Source of the DNA: Sphingomonadales bacterium
GTDB taxonomy: Bacteria > Bacteroidota > Bacteroidia > Flavobacteriales_D > Crocinitomicaceae
Assembly (NCBI GenBank): GCA_016872115.1
Contig: VHBC01000001.1
Location: 1-64,000, forward strand
DNA length: 64,000 nt
Direction of reading: 5' to 3'
In this document: piece after piece, positions 27,145 through 35,897 of the stretch
Layout of the letters: the number at the start of each line of letters is the position of its first letter
Position numbering within the stretch: position 1 is the first letter of the stretch
The notes under the pieces: generated by a model
What the model saw: only the letters and a program-made list of their open reading frames with translations
Told to the model about the DNA's origin: nothing
Databases searched by the model: none
Made by a program: the position numbers and the translations under genes

Positions 27145-28153
27145 GTGGTGGAATGATATTGACTTCGCGCTCAAGGCTAACGCCAAACTGCACTTTGATC
27201 TTTTCTATTATATGAGTGGAAAGGTCAAGTATTTGTTGACCCGTGCTGCTTCCGTGATTTACTAGCACCAAGGCTTGTTTGTCGTGAACACCACAAGGCC
27301 CCATACGAAAACCCTTCAGGCCTGCTTTTTCAATAAGCCAACCCGCAGCTAACTTGACTTCGGTGTCGGATATTAAGAAATGTGCTATGTCTGGATATTG
27401 TTGTTGCAGCGCTTCAAAACGTTGTTTGCTCACGACGGGGTTTTTGAAAAAACTACCCGCATTTCCAAGTGCTTTTGGGTCGGGAAGTTTGGATTGCCTG
27501 ATGGCAATTACAGCCGCTGAAATATCTTGAATGCTCGGTGTTGTGATCCCTTTTGAGAAAAGTTCTTGTTGGATGGCACCGTAGCTTGTGCGCAAATTGG
27601 CCTTTTTAGACAAACGAAAGGTGACATCTAAAATGACGTATTGATTTTTTAGCGCCCTTTTGAAAATGCTTTCTCGGTACCCAAATTGACATTTGTGGTT
27701 GTCAAAAGTGTGAATTTCACCGTTTGCGATGCAAAAAGCGTTTAAGGAATGAAAAACATCTTTGATTTCTACACCGTATGCGCCTATGTTCTGCATCGGG
27801 CTGGCGCCAACAGAGCCAGGAATCAGGGATAGGTTTTCTAGCCCGGCCCAATTATTGGCAAGGCAATGCATGACAAATTGGTGCCAGTTTTCTCCGGCTC
27901 CGACTTTGATATAAATGAATTCGTCGTCGTCGTCGCTTACCTCAATGCCGGTAATGCAATTGAGCAAGACAAGGCCGTCAAAGTTTTGGGTAAATAATAC
28001 ATTGCTGCCGCCACCTAATACAAGAAGGGGTTCGTTCGCATAGTGCTTTAAGTTCAATTCCAGTTCTTCGACACTCGAAAAGCGACTAAAATACTTGGCT
28101 TTGGCGTCAATTCCGAAGGTATTGTAGGGTTGAAGGCTGTAATTATGTTGCAT
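27128..28153 (-). CDS. murB: UDP-N-acetylenolpyruvoylglucosamine reductase MurB
   Basis: Reduces UDP-GlcNAc-enolpyruvate to UDP-MurNAc with NADPH and FAD in peptidoglycan synthesis. The 341-residue length fits the type I (E. coli-like) enzyme. Motifs: NTFGIDAKAKYF, the FAD-binding VLGGGSNVLF, SLIPGSVGASPMQNIGAYG, FGYRESIFK, and LGNAGSFFKNP with the catalytic serine; the catalytic glutamate is probably in LEREVNIIP. A TAACTTTG box lies 8 nt before the ATG, so it starts a murB-pheT unit. Confidence 0.96.
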   Translation of the reverse strand: MQHNYSLQPYNTFGIDAKAKYFSRFSSVEELELNLKHYANEPLLVLGGGSNVLFTQNFDGLVLLNCITGIEVSDDDDEFIYIKVGAGENWHQFVMHCLANNWAGLENLSLIPGSVGASPMQNIGAYGVEIKDVFHSLNAFCIANGEIHTFDNHKCQFGYRESIFKRALKNQYVILDVTFRLSKKANLRTSYGAIQQELFSKGITTPSIQDISAAVIAIRQSKLPDPKALGNAGSFFKNPVVSKQRFEALQQQYPDIAHFLISDTEVKLAAGWLIEKAGLKGFRMGPCGVHDKQALVLVNHGSSTGQQILDLSTHIIEKIKVQFGVSLEREVNIIPPHENII

Positions 28154-28161
28154 GTGAAGCC

Positions 28162-28169
28162 CAAAGTTA
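28162..28169 (-). promoter_or_regulatory. -7 promoter box TAACTTTG before murB
   Basis: A perfect TAnnTTTG box on the minus strand, 8 nt before the murB ATG. Confidence 0.5.
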
Positions 28170-28195
28170 GAAATATTGTAGAAAAATTACTGATT

Positions 28196-29017
28196 CTACT
28201 GCTTAAAAAACCCCGGATCATTAGGTCCGATAAGACCAAACCAATCGTAATAGGCAAGATGATGGCTTTTAATGAAGCCTAATTTTTTTCTTGGATAGTT
28301 TTCAGGGATGTAAATGCGCCCACCTTTGGTTCCCACAGGCAAATTGTCGATGCCTGGAACAGCCGTCTGAGGCGCAATACCGTCTTGAAAACAAATTGGA
28401 TCAGCAAGTTTGTCGTTTGCACGTGCACCGTATTGCCAAACTTCATCAAAAAGAGCCCAATTTCTGTTTTGCGTATTGGCGCCTTCTGGAGATAAAATTA
28501 GTGCTTTTCCAAATTGCACATAGTTTTCAAGTATGTCTACCATGCCGAGCATATAGGCATAACCCATGCTGTGGCAAACAAAATGAATTTTTTGGTGCGG
28601 ATGTGTTTCAAGGAATTGATGCAGTGCGGCCCCAGCAAGTTGGCCATTGGCAACGCGCTCTTGAAAACCTGGTTCATTGATTTGTTGATTCAGCACCCAC
28701 TTGCTTTGTTTTCGAACCCAGCAAAATCTAGAAAAAATATAGGAGCGCAGCGCTTTTGATAAACGTTTGTGCGTGGAGGTACTTAGCGGATGATGTGCAT
28801 TAAAGTAAACCGATTGGGAGTTGGGAAATCGCTTTTTGATGGTGTCGTCAAGTTGGTACCAGTAGCCAGTAGGGTCTTTAAGGTGAATTTGGTTATCGGG
28901 AAGTTCTTTGTCATATTTTGGGCCTCTGTAGCCATTGATGAAAACCAAAAGATCTTGCCCCATAGCATTCAAATTTGAAAAAAAGAAGAATAAAATAAAA
29001 AGAAGTCTATTTGCCAT
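28196..29017 (-). CDS. Secreted lipase-like alpha/beta hydrolase
   Basis: 273 residues from the ATG at 29017 (MANRLLFILFFFFSNLNAMG, a signal peptide); the ORF-track start 68 codons earlier lies in the upstream gene. Residues 23-30 form strand LLVFINGYRG, and FVCHSMGYAYMLGMVDIL holds a GxSxG-like nucleophile motif with Cys in place of the first Gly. ILSPEGANTQN and FIKSHHLAYYDW may supply the acid and histidine. The substrate is unknown. It overlaps the DUF2459 gene by 11 nt, so both products probably work in the envelope together. Confidence 0.75.
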   Translation of the reverse strand: MANRLLFILFFFFSNLNAMGQDLLVFINGYRGPKYDKELPDNQIHLKDPTGYWYQLDDTIKKRFPNSQSVYFNAHHPLSTSTHKRLSKALRSYIFSRFCWVRKQSKWVLNQQINEPGFQERVANGQLAGAALHQFLETHPHQKIHFVCHSMGYAYMLGMVDILENYVQFGKALILSPEGANTQNRNWALFDEVWQYGARANDKLADPICFQDGIAPQTAVPGIDNLPVGTKGGRIYIPENYPRKKLGFIKSHHLAYYDWFGLIGPNDPGFFKQ

Positions 29018-29750
29018 ATTGATAGAAAATGCCACCAGCAAATGCCGTCCAATAACACGCTTTTTGTTGACAAGCTTTAAGGCCTGAATTGACCCAAGTA
29101 TTGCACGTTTTAAACATATTGTAACGGCCGTGTGCAGCATAATAGGCGTCATTGCCCGTAACCACACCTGGTTTGGTGGCTTTGATATATTTGGTTTTTC
29201 CACCATGTTTGCTATGGACAAGCGTTTTTTCGATATACCGAACTAAATTGCGGTATTGTTGGTCAGTGAGCCGCAATTTAATAATGGGGCGGTCGTCTAA
29301 AAGTTGTTGATAGTATGTGGCGTGAATTGCCGATGGACCTATACCAAAAGGAACGCTAAGTGCAGTCTTAACAGTTAAATCGGACCATTGGGGTGTGTTC
29401 ATGTAAAAATTTTTATCTCCCCAACCTATAGAAACTAGCTTGCTAAGGCTGTCTTTGAAAGCGGTGTTGGTTAGAGGAAACTCTGTGCGCCAATCTTTAA
29501 TGTGGTTTGTGACCGGAACCACAAAATCAGAATGGACACCGGATTTCATGAGATAAATGATATTGTGGGCGTTTTTGTTGGAGCGGCCTTCAACACCAAT
29601 TCGGGACAACAAAAAAGTACTAATGGCGTAGAGTAAAATAGCAGAGCCTAGGAAAGTCAAAAAATAGCCCGTCATTTTTTTAATGCGCTTAAAAAAGTTG
29701 CGGGTTTTGCGTTTTTGGTACCAATAAAGTTTGCGTTTTTTTTCTCTCAT
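29007..29750 (-). CDS. DUF2459 / TIGR02117-family membrane-anchored protein
   Basis: 247 residues. A very basic N-terminus (REKKRKLYWYQKRKTRNFFKR) precedes one transmembrane segment (about 27-45), with the rest outside the inner membrane. Family signatures: IIYLMKSGVHSDFVVPV, IGWGDKNFYMNTP, GIGPSAIHATYY, YNMFKTCNTWVNSGLKACQ. The conserved H, D and C residues suggest a papain-like/NlpC-like fold in this family, but its activity is not established. It is coupled to the lipase-like gene. Confidence 0.85.
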   Translation of the reverse strand: MREKKRKLYWYQKRKTRNFFKRIKKMTGYFLTFLGSAILLYAISTFLLSRIGVEGRSNKNAHNIIYLMKSGVHSDFVVPVTNHIKDWRTEFPLTNTAFKDSLSKLVSIGWGDKNFYMNTPQWSDLTVKTALSVPFGIGPSAIHATYYQQLLDDRPIIKLRLTDQQYRNLVRYIEKTLVHSKHGGKTKYIKATKPGVVTGNDAYYAAHGRYNMFKTCNTWVNSGLKACQQKACYWTAFAGGIFYQYGK

Positions 29751-29760
29751 TTGTGTATAA

Positions 29761-29768
29761 CAAAGTTA
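29761..29768 (-). promoter_or_regulatory. -7 promoter box TAACTTTG before the DUF2459 gene
   Basis: A perfect TAnnTTTG box on the minus strand, 10 nt before the ATG. Confidence 0.5.
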
Positions 29769-29799
29769 AACTTTCTGAGCAATTTGCCTAGCAAGTGTT

Positions 29800-29807
29800 T
29801 ATTTTTG
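29800..29807 (+). promoter_or_regulatory. -7 promoter box TATTTTTG before the S41 protease gene
   Basis: A perfect TAnnTTTG box, 20 nt before the ATG at 29828, and inside the ORF-track extension, which supports the later start. Confidence 0.5.
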
Positions 29808-29827
29808 TAATCTCTAATTTAATTGAC

Positions 29828-31414
29828 ATGCGTCCTCTTTTCTTTATATTGTTTTGCGCAATAAGTGCGCGCGTTTTTGCTCAGCAATCTGATGAAGCTG
29901 CAAATGCAGCGCGCAAAATGACAGAAGTGCTTTACAATGTTGAGCGTTTCTATGTCGATGCACCCAATACCAATAAACTCTCAGAAGCCGCCATTGTTGC
30001 GTTGCTTGAAGAACTTGACCCGCATTCAACTTACATTCCTAAAGAAGACCTCAACGACGCTCAAATGACCATCAACGGCAGCTTTGTAGGTATTGGCGTG
30101 CGCTTTCAGCTCATGAAAGATACCATAAGTGTGGTTGCCACCATACCAGGCGGGCCGTCCGAGAAACTCGGCATACTGCCAGGTGATCAAATTGTACAGG
30201 TCGACGGTCTAAACGTGGCCGGAATTGGCATCAAAAACGATCAAGTCAGACAAAAACTAATGGGAGATCTCGGCACCAAAGTGAAAGTTACCGTCAATAG
30301 AAAAGGAAAACTTCTCGATTTTAATATCACCCGCGACAAAATTCCAGTATTCTCCGTCGACGCAGCCTACATGATCGACAAAGAAATTGGATACATCAAA
30401 CTCAATAGTTTCTCTAAAACCACCGTTCAAGAGGTTCAAAAAGCAATGCTCGCCCTCAAAGAACAAGGCATGAAAAGTCTCATTTTTGACTTACAGGGCA
30501 ACGGAGGTGGTTTGCTCGACGCGGCCCATAAATTGGCTGACGAATTTCTTAGCGGCGACAAACTCATTGTTTATTCGGAAGGTCGGGCTCAACCAAGAAC
30601 TGATTTGAAAGCAGCTAAAAAAGGCTTGTTTGAAACAGGTCAACTGGTGATTCTCACAGACGAATACAGCGCCAGCGCCAGTGAAATCCTTTCGGGCGCC
30701 GTTCAAGATTGGGACCGCGGTTTGGTGGTTGGTCGTCGTACTTATGGAAAAGGCTTGGTGCAGCGTCCTATGCCGCTGAGCGACGGCTCTGAAATGCGCC
30801 TGACCATCGCACGTTATTACACCCCTACAGGTCGTCATATTCAAAAACCTTATCAGGACACCGAAACCTACAGAAAAGACCTCAATCAGCGATATTTAAA
30901 CGGAGAATTCTTCCTCAAAGATTCCATCAAAATGCCTGATTCCTTAATGTACAAAACCCTCAAAACCAAACGCACTGTTTATGGGGGCGGCGGCATTATG
31001 CCAGACGTCTTTGTTCCGCTCGATACCACTCAGAATTCTGACTACTTTGCCGATCTTATCCAAGGCGGTCACGTCAATAGCTTTGCCTTCCAATATATCA
31101 ATGCAAACCGAGCCGCATTGCGTGCAAAGTATCTTGATATCAACTCTTTCAAGCGCGATTTCATCTTAGATCAAGCTTATATGGACCAATTCTTTGCTTA
31201 TGTCCAAAAGGAAGATCCTACCTTGCTATTCAATGCCGAGCAATATGCTATATCAGAACAATTACTCAAACTACGTATCAAAGCAGTTTTAGCCCAAGAT
31301 CTTTGGGGTACCAACGAAATGTTTCAAGTATACAACGAAACCAACGAAATTTTACAAAAAGCTGTTGAGGTACTCCAAAGCAAACAATTTGCACAATTTG
31401 AACTCGATAAATAA
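29828..31414 (+). CDS. S41-family C-terminal processing peptidase
   Basis: A periplasmic PDZ protease with a Ser-Lys dyad. The 528-residue product starts MRPLFFILFCAISARVFAQ (signal peptide). An N-terminal helical part (about 20-75) precedes the PDZ domain (about 80-165: GSFVGIGVRFQL, GILPGDQIVQVDG) and the protease core. The nucleophile serine lies in TDEYSASASEILSG and the lysine in RTYGKGLVQ. The tail carries ARYYTPTGRHIQKPY. I start at the ATG at 29828 rather than 29795. ettA follows 5 nt downstream, so the two are probably co-transcribed. Confidence 0.93.
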   Translation: MRPLFFILFCAISARVFAQQSDEAANAARKMTEVLYNVERFYVDAPNTNKLSEAAIVALLEELDPHSTYIPKEDLNDAQMTINGSFVGIGVRFQLMKDTISVVATIPGGPSEKLGILPGDQIVQVDGLNVAGIGIKNDQVRQKLMGDLGTKVKVTVNRKGKLLDFNITRDKIPVFSVDAAYMIDKEIGYIKLNSFSKTTVQEVQKAMLALKEQGMKSLIFDLQGNGGGLLDAAHKLADEFLSGDKLIVYSEGRAQPRTDLKAAKKGLFETGQLVILTDEYSASASEILSGAVQDWDRGLVVGRRTYGKGLVQRPMPLSDGSEMRLTIARYYTPTGRHIQKPYQDTETYRKDLNQRYLNGEFFLKDSIKMPDSLMYKTLKTKRTVYGGGGIMPDVFVPLDTTQNSDYFADLIQGGHVNSFAFQYINANRAALRAKYLDINSFKRDFILDQAYMDQFFAYVQKEDPTLLFNAEQYAISEQLLKLRIKAVLAQDLWGTNEMFQVYNETNEILQKAVEVLQSKQFAQFELDK

Positions 31415-31419
31415 CCTAT

Positions 31420-33102
31420 ATGTCAGACGATAAAAAAATCATTTTTTCAATGGTGGGGGTTTCCAAAACAACTCCCCAAGGCAAGCAAATTATTAAAAAT
31501 ATTTACCTGTCCTTTTTCTATGGCGCCAAAATTGGCATCATCGGTCTTAATGGCTCGGGTAAATCCACCGTCATGAAAATCATTGCGGGCCTCGACAAAG
31601 CCTTTCAAGGAGAAGTGGTTTTCTCTCAAGGTTACTCTGTGGGTTATCTTTCGCAAGAGCCGGAGCTCGACACCAACAAAACCGTCCGTGAAATCGTTTT
31701 GGAAGGCGCTCAGGAAATTGTAGATGTGTTGGCTGAATACGAAGAAATCAACAACGCCTTTATGGATGAAGACGTCATGTCTGACCCTGATAAAATGGAT
31801 AAACTCATTGCCCGTCAAGGCGAGGTTCAAGACAAGATCGATGCTTTGGATGCTTGGGAACTCGATACTAAAATTGAGCGCGCAATGGATGCACTGCGTT
31901 GCCCTCCCGATGACCAGCTCATTGGTACACTCTCAGGAGGTGAGCGCAGACGTGTGGCGCTTTGTCGTTTGCTTTTGCAAAACCCTGACGTATTGTTGCT
32001 AGACGAGCCTACCAACCACCTTGATGCTGAATCTATCGATTGGTTAGAACAACATTTACAACAGTATAAAGGAACCGTAATCGCCGTTACCCACGACCGC
32101 TATTTCCTCGACAATGTAGCTGGCTGGATCCTCGAGCTCGACCGTGGTGAAGGTATTCCTTGGAAAGGGAATTACACCTCATGGCTAGAGCAAAAAGGCA
32201 AGCGCTTACAAGAAGAAGAAAAAACGGAGTCAAAACGTCAAAAAATGTTGGCTCGCGAACTCGAGTGGGTGCGCATGAACCCAAAAGCGCGTCAAGCCAA
32301 AAGCAAAGCCCGTTTGCAGAACTATGACAAAATGCTTTCAGAAGATGCCCGTGAGAAAGAAGCAAAACTCGAGATACCAATTCCTAATGGGCCTCGTTTG
32401 GGCAGCAACGTGATCGACGCCATTCATGTTGCCAAGGCTTTCGGAGACAAGCTCTTGTATGATGACCTGAACTTCAAGTTGCCTCCGGCGGGAATTGTTG
32501 GGATCATAGGGCCCAACGGTGCGGGAAAAACCACTATTTTCAAGATGATCATGTCTGAATTGGCGCCAGAAAAAGGTGAATTCACTGTCGGTGAAACCGT
32601 CAAAATTGGCTATGTAGATCAAACGCATAAAGATATTCATCCGGATAAGACCGTTTTTGATGTTGTTTCCAATGGACTAGAATACGTTGAGGTAGGCAAT
32701 CAAAAAATCAATTCCAGGGCTTATTTGTCAAAGTTTAATTTCAATGGTTCGGATCAAAATAAAAAAGTAGGCATTTTGTCCGGCGGAGAGCGCAACCGCT
32801 TGCATTTGGCCATGACGCTTAAAACGGAAGCAAATGTGCTTTTATTAGATGAACCAACCAATGATATCGATGTCAATACGCTCCGCGCATTGGAAGAAGG
32901 CATCGAAAACTTTGCGGGTTGCGCCGTTGTGATTTCTCACGACCGCTGGTTCTTGGACCGTATTTGCACACATATTTTAGCTTTTGAAGGTGATTCTCAG
33001 GTTTATTGGTTCGAGGGGTCATACTCTGAATATGAAGAAAACCGCCGCAAACGCCTTGGCGATGCCGGTCCAAAACGCATACGATACAGAAGCCTGAGTT
33101 AA
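31420..33102 (+). CDS. ettA: Energy-dependent translational throttle protein EttA (ABC-F ATPase)
   Basis: A soluble ABC-F protein that binds the ribosomal E site and gates entry into elongation according to ATP/ADP. The 560-residue product has two ABC domains: Walker A GLNGSGKSTVMKI and GPNGAGKTTIFKM; signatures LSGGERRRVALCRLLL and LSGGERNRLHLAM; Walker B VLLLDEPTNHLD and VLLLDEPTNDID. Between them is the P-site tRNA-interaction motif linker (WVRMNPKARQAKSKARL). It has no membrane segment. Its stop codon shares TTAA with the convergent phospholipase-like gene. Confidence 0.95.
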   Translation: MSDDKKIIFSMVGVSKTTPQGKQIIKNIYLSFFYGAKIGIIGLNGSGKSTVMKIIAGLDKAFQGEVVFSQGYSVGYLSQEPELDTNKTVREIVLEGAQEIVDVLAEYEEINNAFMDEDVMSDPDKMDKLIARQGEVQDKIDALDAWELDTKIERAMDALRCPPDDQLIGTLSGGERRRVALCRLLLQNPDVLLLDEPTNHLDAESIDWLEQHLQQYKGTVIAVTHDRYFLDNVAGWILELDRGEGIPWKGNYTSWLEQKGKRLQEEEKTESKRQKMLARELEWVRMNPKARQAKSKARLQNYDKMLSEDAREKEAKLEIPIPNGPRLGSNVIDAIHVAKAFGDKLLYDDLNFKLPPAGIVGIIGPNGAGKTTIFKMIMSELAPEKGEFTVGETVKIGYVDQTHKDIHPDKTVFDVVSNGLEYVEVGNQKINSRAYLSKFNFNGSDQNKKVGILSGGERNRLHLAMTLKTEANVLLLDEPTNDIDVNTLRALEEGIENFAGCAVVISHDRWFLDRICTHILAFEGDSQVYWFEGSYSEYEENRRKRLGDAGPKRIRYRSLS

Positions 33103-34103
33103 TGACAACTGCGCTGTTTCCAGCGTTTGTTTACACTTTGAGCCGTATCCAACTCTTGGGCTTCTTTTTGAGATTGGTTCAGGACCAAATCTTTTAGTTC
33201 TGGCTGCCCTGCATCTATCCAGGCAGTATACCAAATGCTGCTTACCATCCAAATTGCCGAGCGCATGCGGCGTTCAACCATTCCGTTTAGAGCATTATGA
33301 TACGCCGCGCAAAATTTCCGAGAATATACTTTAGTCATGGTGCTACCGCGCTGCTCATAGCTATATTTCTCTTGTGGTTTGAGTTGTTTGCTGATTTCTT
33401 TTTCAAATCTAAGTACCGAGTCTAGTGCTGCGTGAGAGCTGCGCACGGCTGCCCAAATAGCTTTTTGAACGGACTCAATGTATTGGGCGGGGCCTATCCA
33501 GTAATTGAAGTCAGCAGACTGTAATTCGACGAGTCTACTTTCCCAGAGCCCATGAATGCCGTGCTGATTGGTGAGTTGACCATTGTAGTTCTCTGTGGTG
33601 TGCAGCGGCACATGCGCATCTGCAATGTAGTGACCGATTTCGGCCGCATATTTGAGAATTAGCGCTAAATTTTTTTCTTCAAAGGCTTTTTGAAGGCGGT
33701 ACTTCATCTGTATAACATGCCAAGGTACAATTCCGTAAGCTTGAAGGGTGTCTTCGGAGTGGCAGTCAACGGCTTCTTGCCAGCGCTGTGGCAAGTTCCA
33801 AAATGGATCTTGGCCATTTTGGTAATAATGATCGAGGTCGATGTAATGCCGGGCTGCTTCAGCCTCAATGGCATAACGCCGTTGATCAGGTGCAACTGCT
33901 TGACTTACTAAATAGGGAAGGTGTTGAATGAATTTAGCCTGAAGTTGTGGCGGAAGCAAATAAACGGCGTATTCATTGATGCGTTGGTGCCCAGAAAAGC
34001 CCCAAGAACCAGTGCTTTTGGATTGCGTTTGAATAAAAAGACTGCCAACGAAAATCAGCAGCGCCAAAAGGGCAAGTGTTTTATAATTTGACGAGTTTTC
34101 CAT
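33099..34103 (-). CDS. Zinc-dependent phospholipase C / S1-P1 nuclease-like protein
   Basis: 334 residues with a hydrophobic N-terminus (about 9-26), so membrane-anchored or exported. The mature part begins WGFSGHQRINEYAVYLLP, where Trp1-like, His and Asp residues ligate zinc in this superfamily. Further ligand motifs: ARHYIDLDHYY, EIGHYIADAHVPLHTTENYNG and HGIHGLWE. These give the tri-zinc pattern, but whether it cleaves phospholipids or nucleic acids cannot be told. It overlaps comB by 23 nt and is probably expressed with it. Confidence 0.85.
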   Translation of the reverse strand: MENSSNYKTLALLALLIFVGSLFIQTQSKSTGSWGFSGHQRINEYAVYLLPPQLQAKFIQHLPYLVSQAVAPDQRRYAIEAEAARHYIDLDHYYQNGQDPFWNLPQRWQEAVDCHSEDTLQAYGIVPWHVIQMKYRLQKAFEEKNLALILKYAAEIGHYIADAHVPLHTTENYNGQLTNQHGIHGLWESRLVELQSADFNYWIGPAQYIESVQKAIWAAVRSSHAALDSVLRFEKEISKQLKPQEKYSYEQRGSTMTKVYSRKFCAAYHNALNGMVERRMRSAIWMVSSIWYTAWIDAGQPELKDLVLNQSQKEAQELDTAQSVNKRWKQRSCH

Positions 34104-34800
34104 CTTTAAGTATTGGAATGACCTCCGTTTGGTTTGGAGTCAGACAATACTTGATGTCTTCGTTGAGATTCAGGTTTTTGAGCCTGCGGCGATGTGAACT
34201 CGACTTGAGGTAACCAAGGTAATTGTCCTTGGCTGAAAGGTATAAATACTTGGCCGCAATTGAGGAGTCTTCGTCTGAAATATAATTACCTGTTCCGATT
34301 AAATACTGACAAATTGCTCCTGCACAGATGGTGTCTTCTAAATTGAATTTATCTTGCCAACCCGAACAAAGGCATAAAACATTTTTATCTTGTTTTTCGA
34401 GCCATTTGCAGATCGCATCTAGGTTTAGGAAAGCCCCAACCACTACGATTTCGGCATCTTTGGCTACATCTAAAGATTTGGTTCCATTCGTGGTAGTGAG
34501 TACGACATCTTGCCCTTTGAAATCTTCGCGCATGTAGGAGAAAGGAGAATTGCCGAAATCAAATCCTTCAACAATTTGCCCTTTGCGTTCTGCACCGGCT
34601 AAAAATCCTTTTTGTTTGTATGCCCAAGCTTCTTCTACGGTAGGAACAGGAATAATGGAGTTGATACCGTTGTCAAATGCAGCACAAATAGCCGATGTGG
34701 CTCGAAGTACGTCGATGACAACTACAATTTCAAATTCATCTTTGTAATACGGGTATTCTCCTGGTGTAAAACAAACTTCAACGTGTTTTCTTGTATCCAT
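34081..34800 (-). CDS. comB: 2-phosphosulfolactate phosphatase family protein (ComB)
   Basis: The named enzyme removes phosphate from 2-phosphosulfolactate on the coenzyme M route; in Bacteroidota, which do not make coenzyme M, the role is unclear (sulfolactate or a related sulfonate). The 239-residue product has VVVIDVLRATSAICAAFDNG, GERxG-like AGAERKGQIVEGFDFGNSP, VLTTTNGTKSLDVA and the lid CSGWQDKFNLEDTICAGA, all family signatures. The ORF-track start lies upstream in the terminator; the ATG at 34800 follows a TACCTTTG box by 4 nt. Confidence 0.88.
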   Translation of the reverse strand: MDTRKHVEVCFTPGEYPYYKDEFEIVVVIDVLRATSAICAAFDNGINSIIPVPTVEEAWAYKQKGFLAGAERKGQIVEGFDFGNSPFSYMREDFKGQDVVLTTTNGTKSLDVAKDAEIVVVGAFLNLDAICKWLEKQDKNVLCLCSGWQDKFNLEDTICAGAICQYLIGTGNYISDEDSSIAAKYLYLSAKDNYLGYLKSSSHRRRLKNLNLNEDIKYCLTPNQTEVIPILKDGKLVKL

Positions 34801-34804
34801 GCTG

Positions 34805-34812
34805 CAAAGGTA
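34805..34812 (-). promoter_or_regulatory. -7 promoter box TACCTTTG, 4 nt from the comB start
   Basis: A perfect TAnnTTTG box on the minus strand separated by CAGC from the ATG. A TTG lies 16 nt upstream of the box. Confidence 0.6.
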
Positions 34813-34833
34813 CGATTTTTCAAAAGACCAATA

Positions 34834-34857
34834 AAAAAGGGGGCCGAAGCCCCCTTT
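34834..34857 (-). terminator. Terminator of the outer-membrane barrel gene
   Basis: On the minus strand AAAGGGGGC-TTCG-GCCCCCTTT, a 9-bp stem with a UUCG tetraloop, followed by a T run, 20 nt after the stop at 34878. Confidence 0.9.
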
Positions 34858-34877
34858 CAAAATAGTTGTTGAATTGC

Positions 34878-35612
34878 TTAGAATCTCCAACCAATACGTA
34901 CTGAACCATGAGCAGCACCGATGTTAGTTTCTGTTTTTGAATTCCCGGGCTGATCAATTGACATTACAGCTCCTGTTGGGTCAGTAATTTCAGTTTGTTT
35001 ATTGCCGTATTGCGTATTTTGACTTGTAAGATTAAGCTCTAGTCCTAAATAGATGTTGTCGGCAACATAATAGTCAAAACCAGCTCCTAAGCCCCACATG
35101 TTTGTGGTGTAACTTCCATTTGCACTAACAATGAAACCTTCAGTATAGACCAATTCGGATGCTGGATTTCCGGGTATCTCATAAAAAACATTAGTCCAAT
35201 TTTGCGCTTCTTTGCCATTGCCAAAGCCAAACATTGCCGAAAAATAAGGGGACATGCGATCCGTTCCTGGCAAATGGTATTCTGCGCCTAATTTAAAGTC
35301 AATGGCACTGCGATTGACCTCAATTGTTCCGCTTTTATCTTTGGTTTGATTGAAATAATATGTTGTTTCTTTACTCGGTAAACCTACAACGGAAGAACCA
35401 TCTCCGGCAAAACCAAATTGAATTCGCGCAGTAAATTTGTCATTTATAAAATAGCGCAAGCGAAGTGATGGCGCTAAAAATGACATGCCATCCGAGCTAT
35501 TTAGATTTGCGAGTCCTTCAAGAGAGAAGTGTGCGTCATCAGCTGCTGGTTTTTGAGCAAACAAAGCCCCAGTCAATGTTAATGCTCCTACAAAAATCAT
35601 TAATTTTTTCAT
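34878..35612 (-). CDS. Outer-membrane beta-barrel protein
   Basis: 244 residues with a signal peptide (MKKLMIFVGALTLTGALFAQ) and an alternating-strand mature part typical of an 8-stranded OmpA/OmpW-like barrel: LRLRYFINDKFTARIQFGFAG, FKLGAEYHLPG, WGLGAGFDYYVADNIYLGLEL, ending GSVRIGWRF with the terminal aromatic. No OmpA peptidoglycan-binding domain is present. The ligand or role is unknown. A TATATTCG box (35637-35644, minus strand) may be its -7 element, and a strong terminator follows. Confidence 0.85.
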   Translation of the reverse strand: MKKLMIFVGALTLTGALFAQKPAADDAHFSLEGLANLNSSDGMSFLAPSLRLRYFINDKFTARIQFGFAGDGSSVVGLPSKETTYYFNQTKDKSGTIEVNRSAIDFKLGAEYHLPGTDRMSPYFSAMFGFGNGKEAQNWTNVFYEIPGNPASELVYTEGFIVSANGSYTTNMWGLGAGFDYYVADNIYLGLELNLTSQNTQYGNKQTEITDPTGAVMSIDQPGNSKTETNIGAAHGSVRIGWRF

Positions 35613-35783
35613 AGTTGTTTGTTTAATTGGTTTAGCCGAATATACGCAATCGTTTGCAAAGTTGTTTCAAAAATAAGATCAACAGATTATTGTTTGTGCC
35701 TTTTGATAATGTGTTAAAAGGCAATTTTTGAACTAAGCAATTATGCTTTTAAATCAGATTTAAGGCCACTCGATTTTACATCA

Positions 35784-35840
35784 TTTTTTTTTTTTTTTTT
35801 TAATTTTTTTTTTTTTATATATAAAAAATTTTTTTTTTTT
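35784..35840. repeat. Three long T tracts (18, 13 and 12 T) with an AT palindrome
   Basis: T18 at 35784-35801, AA, T13 at 35804-35816, ATATATAAAAAA, T12 at 35829-35840. The joint TTTTTTATATATAAAAAA (35811-35828) is a perfect palindrome. It sits in the 285-nt spacer between divergent envelope genes (35613-35897), 57 nt before the lipoprotein gene. Otherwise that spacer contains no gene I can support. Confidence 0.9.
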
Positions 35841-35897
35841 GAGATAGGCGTATTCCGAAAAGCCAAAATAGAGTAGGAACAATCTAACACTATAACT

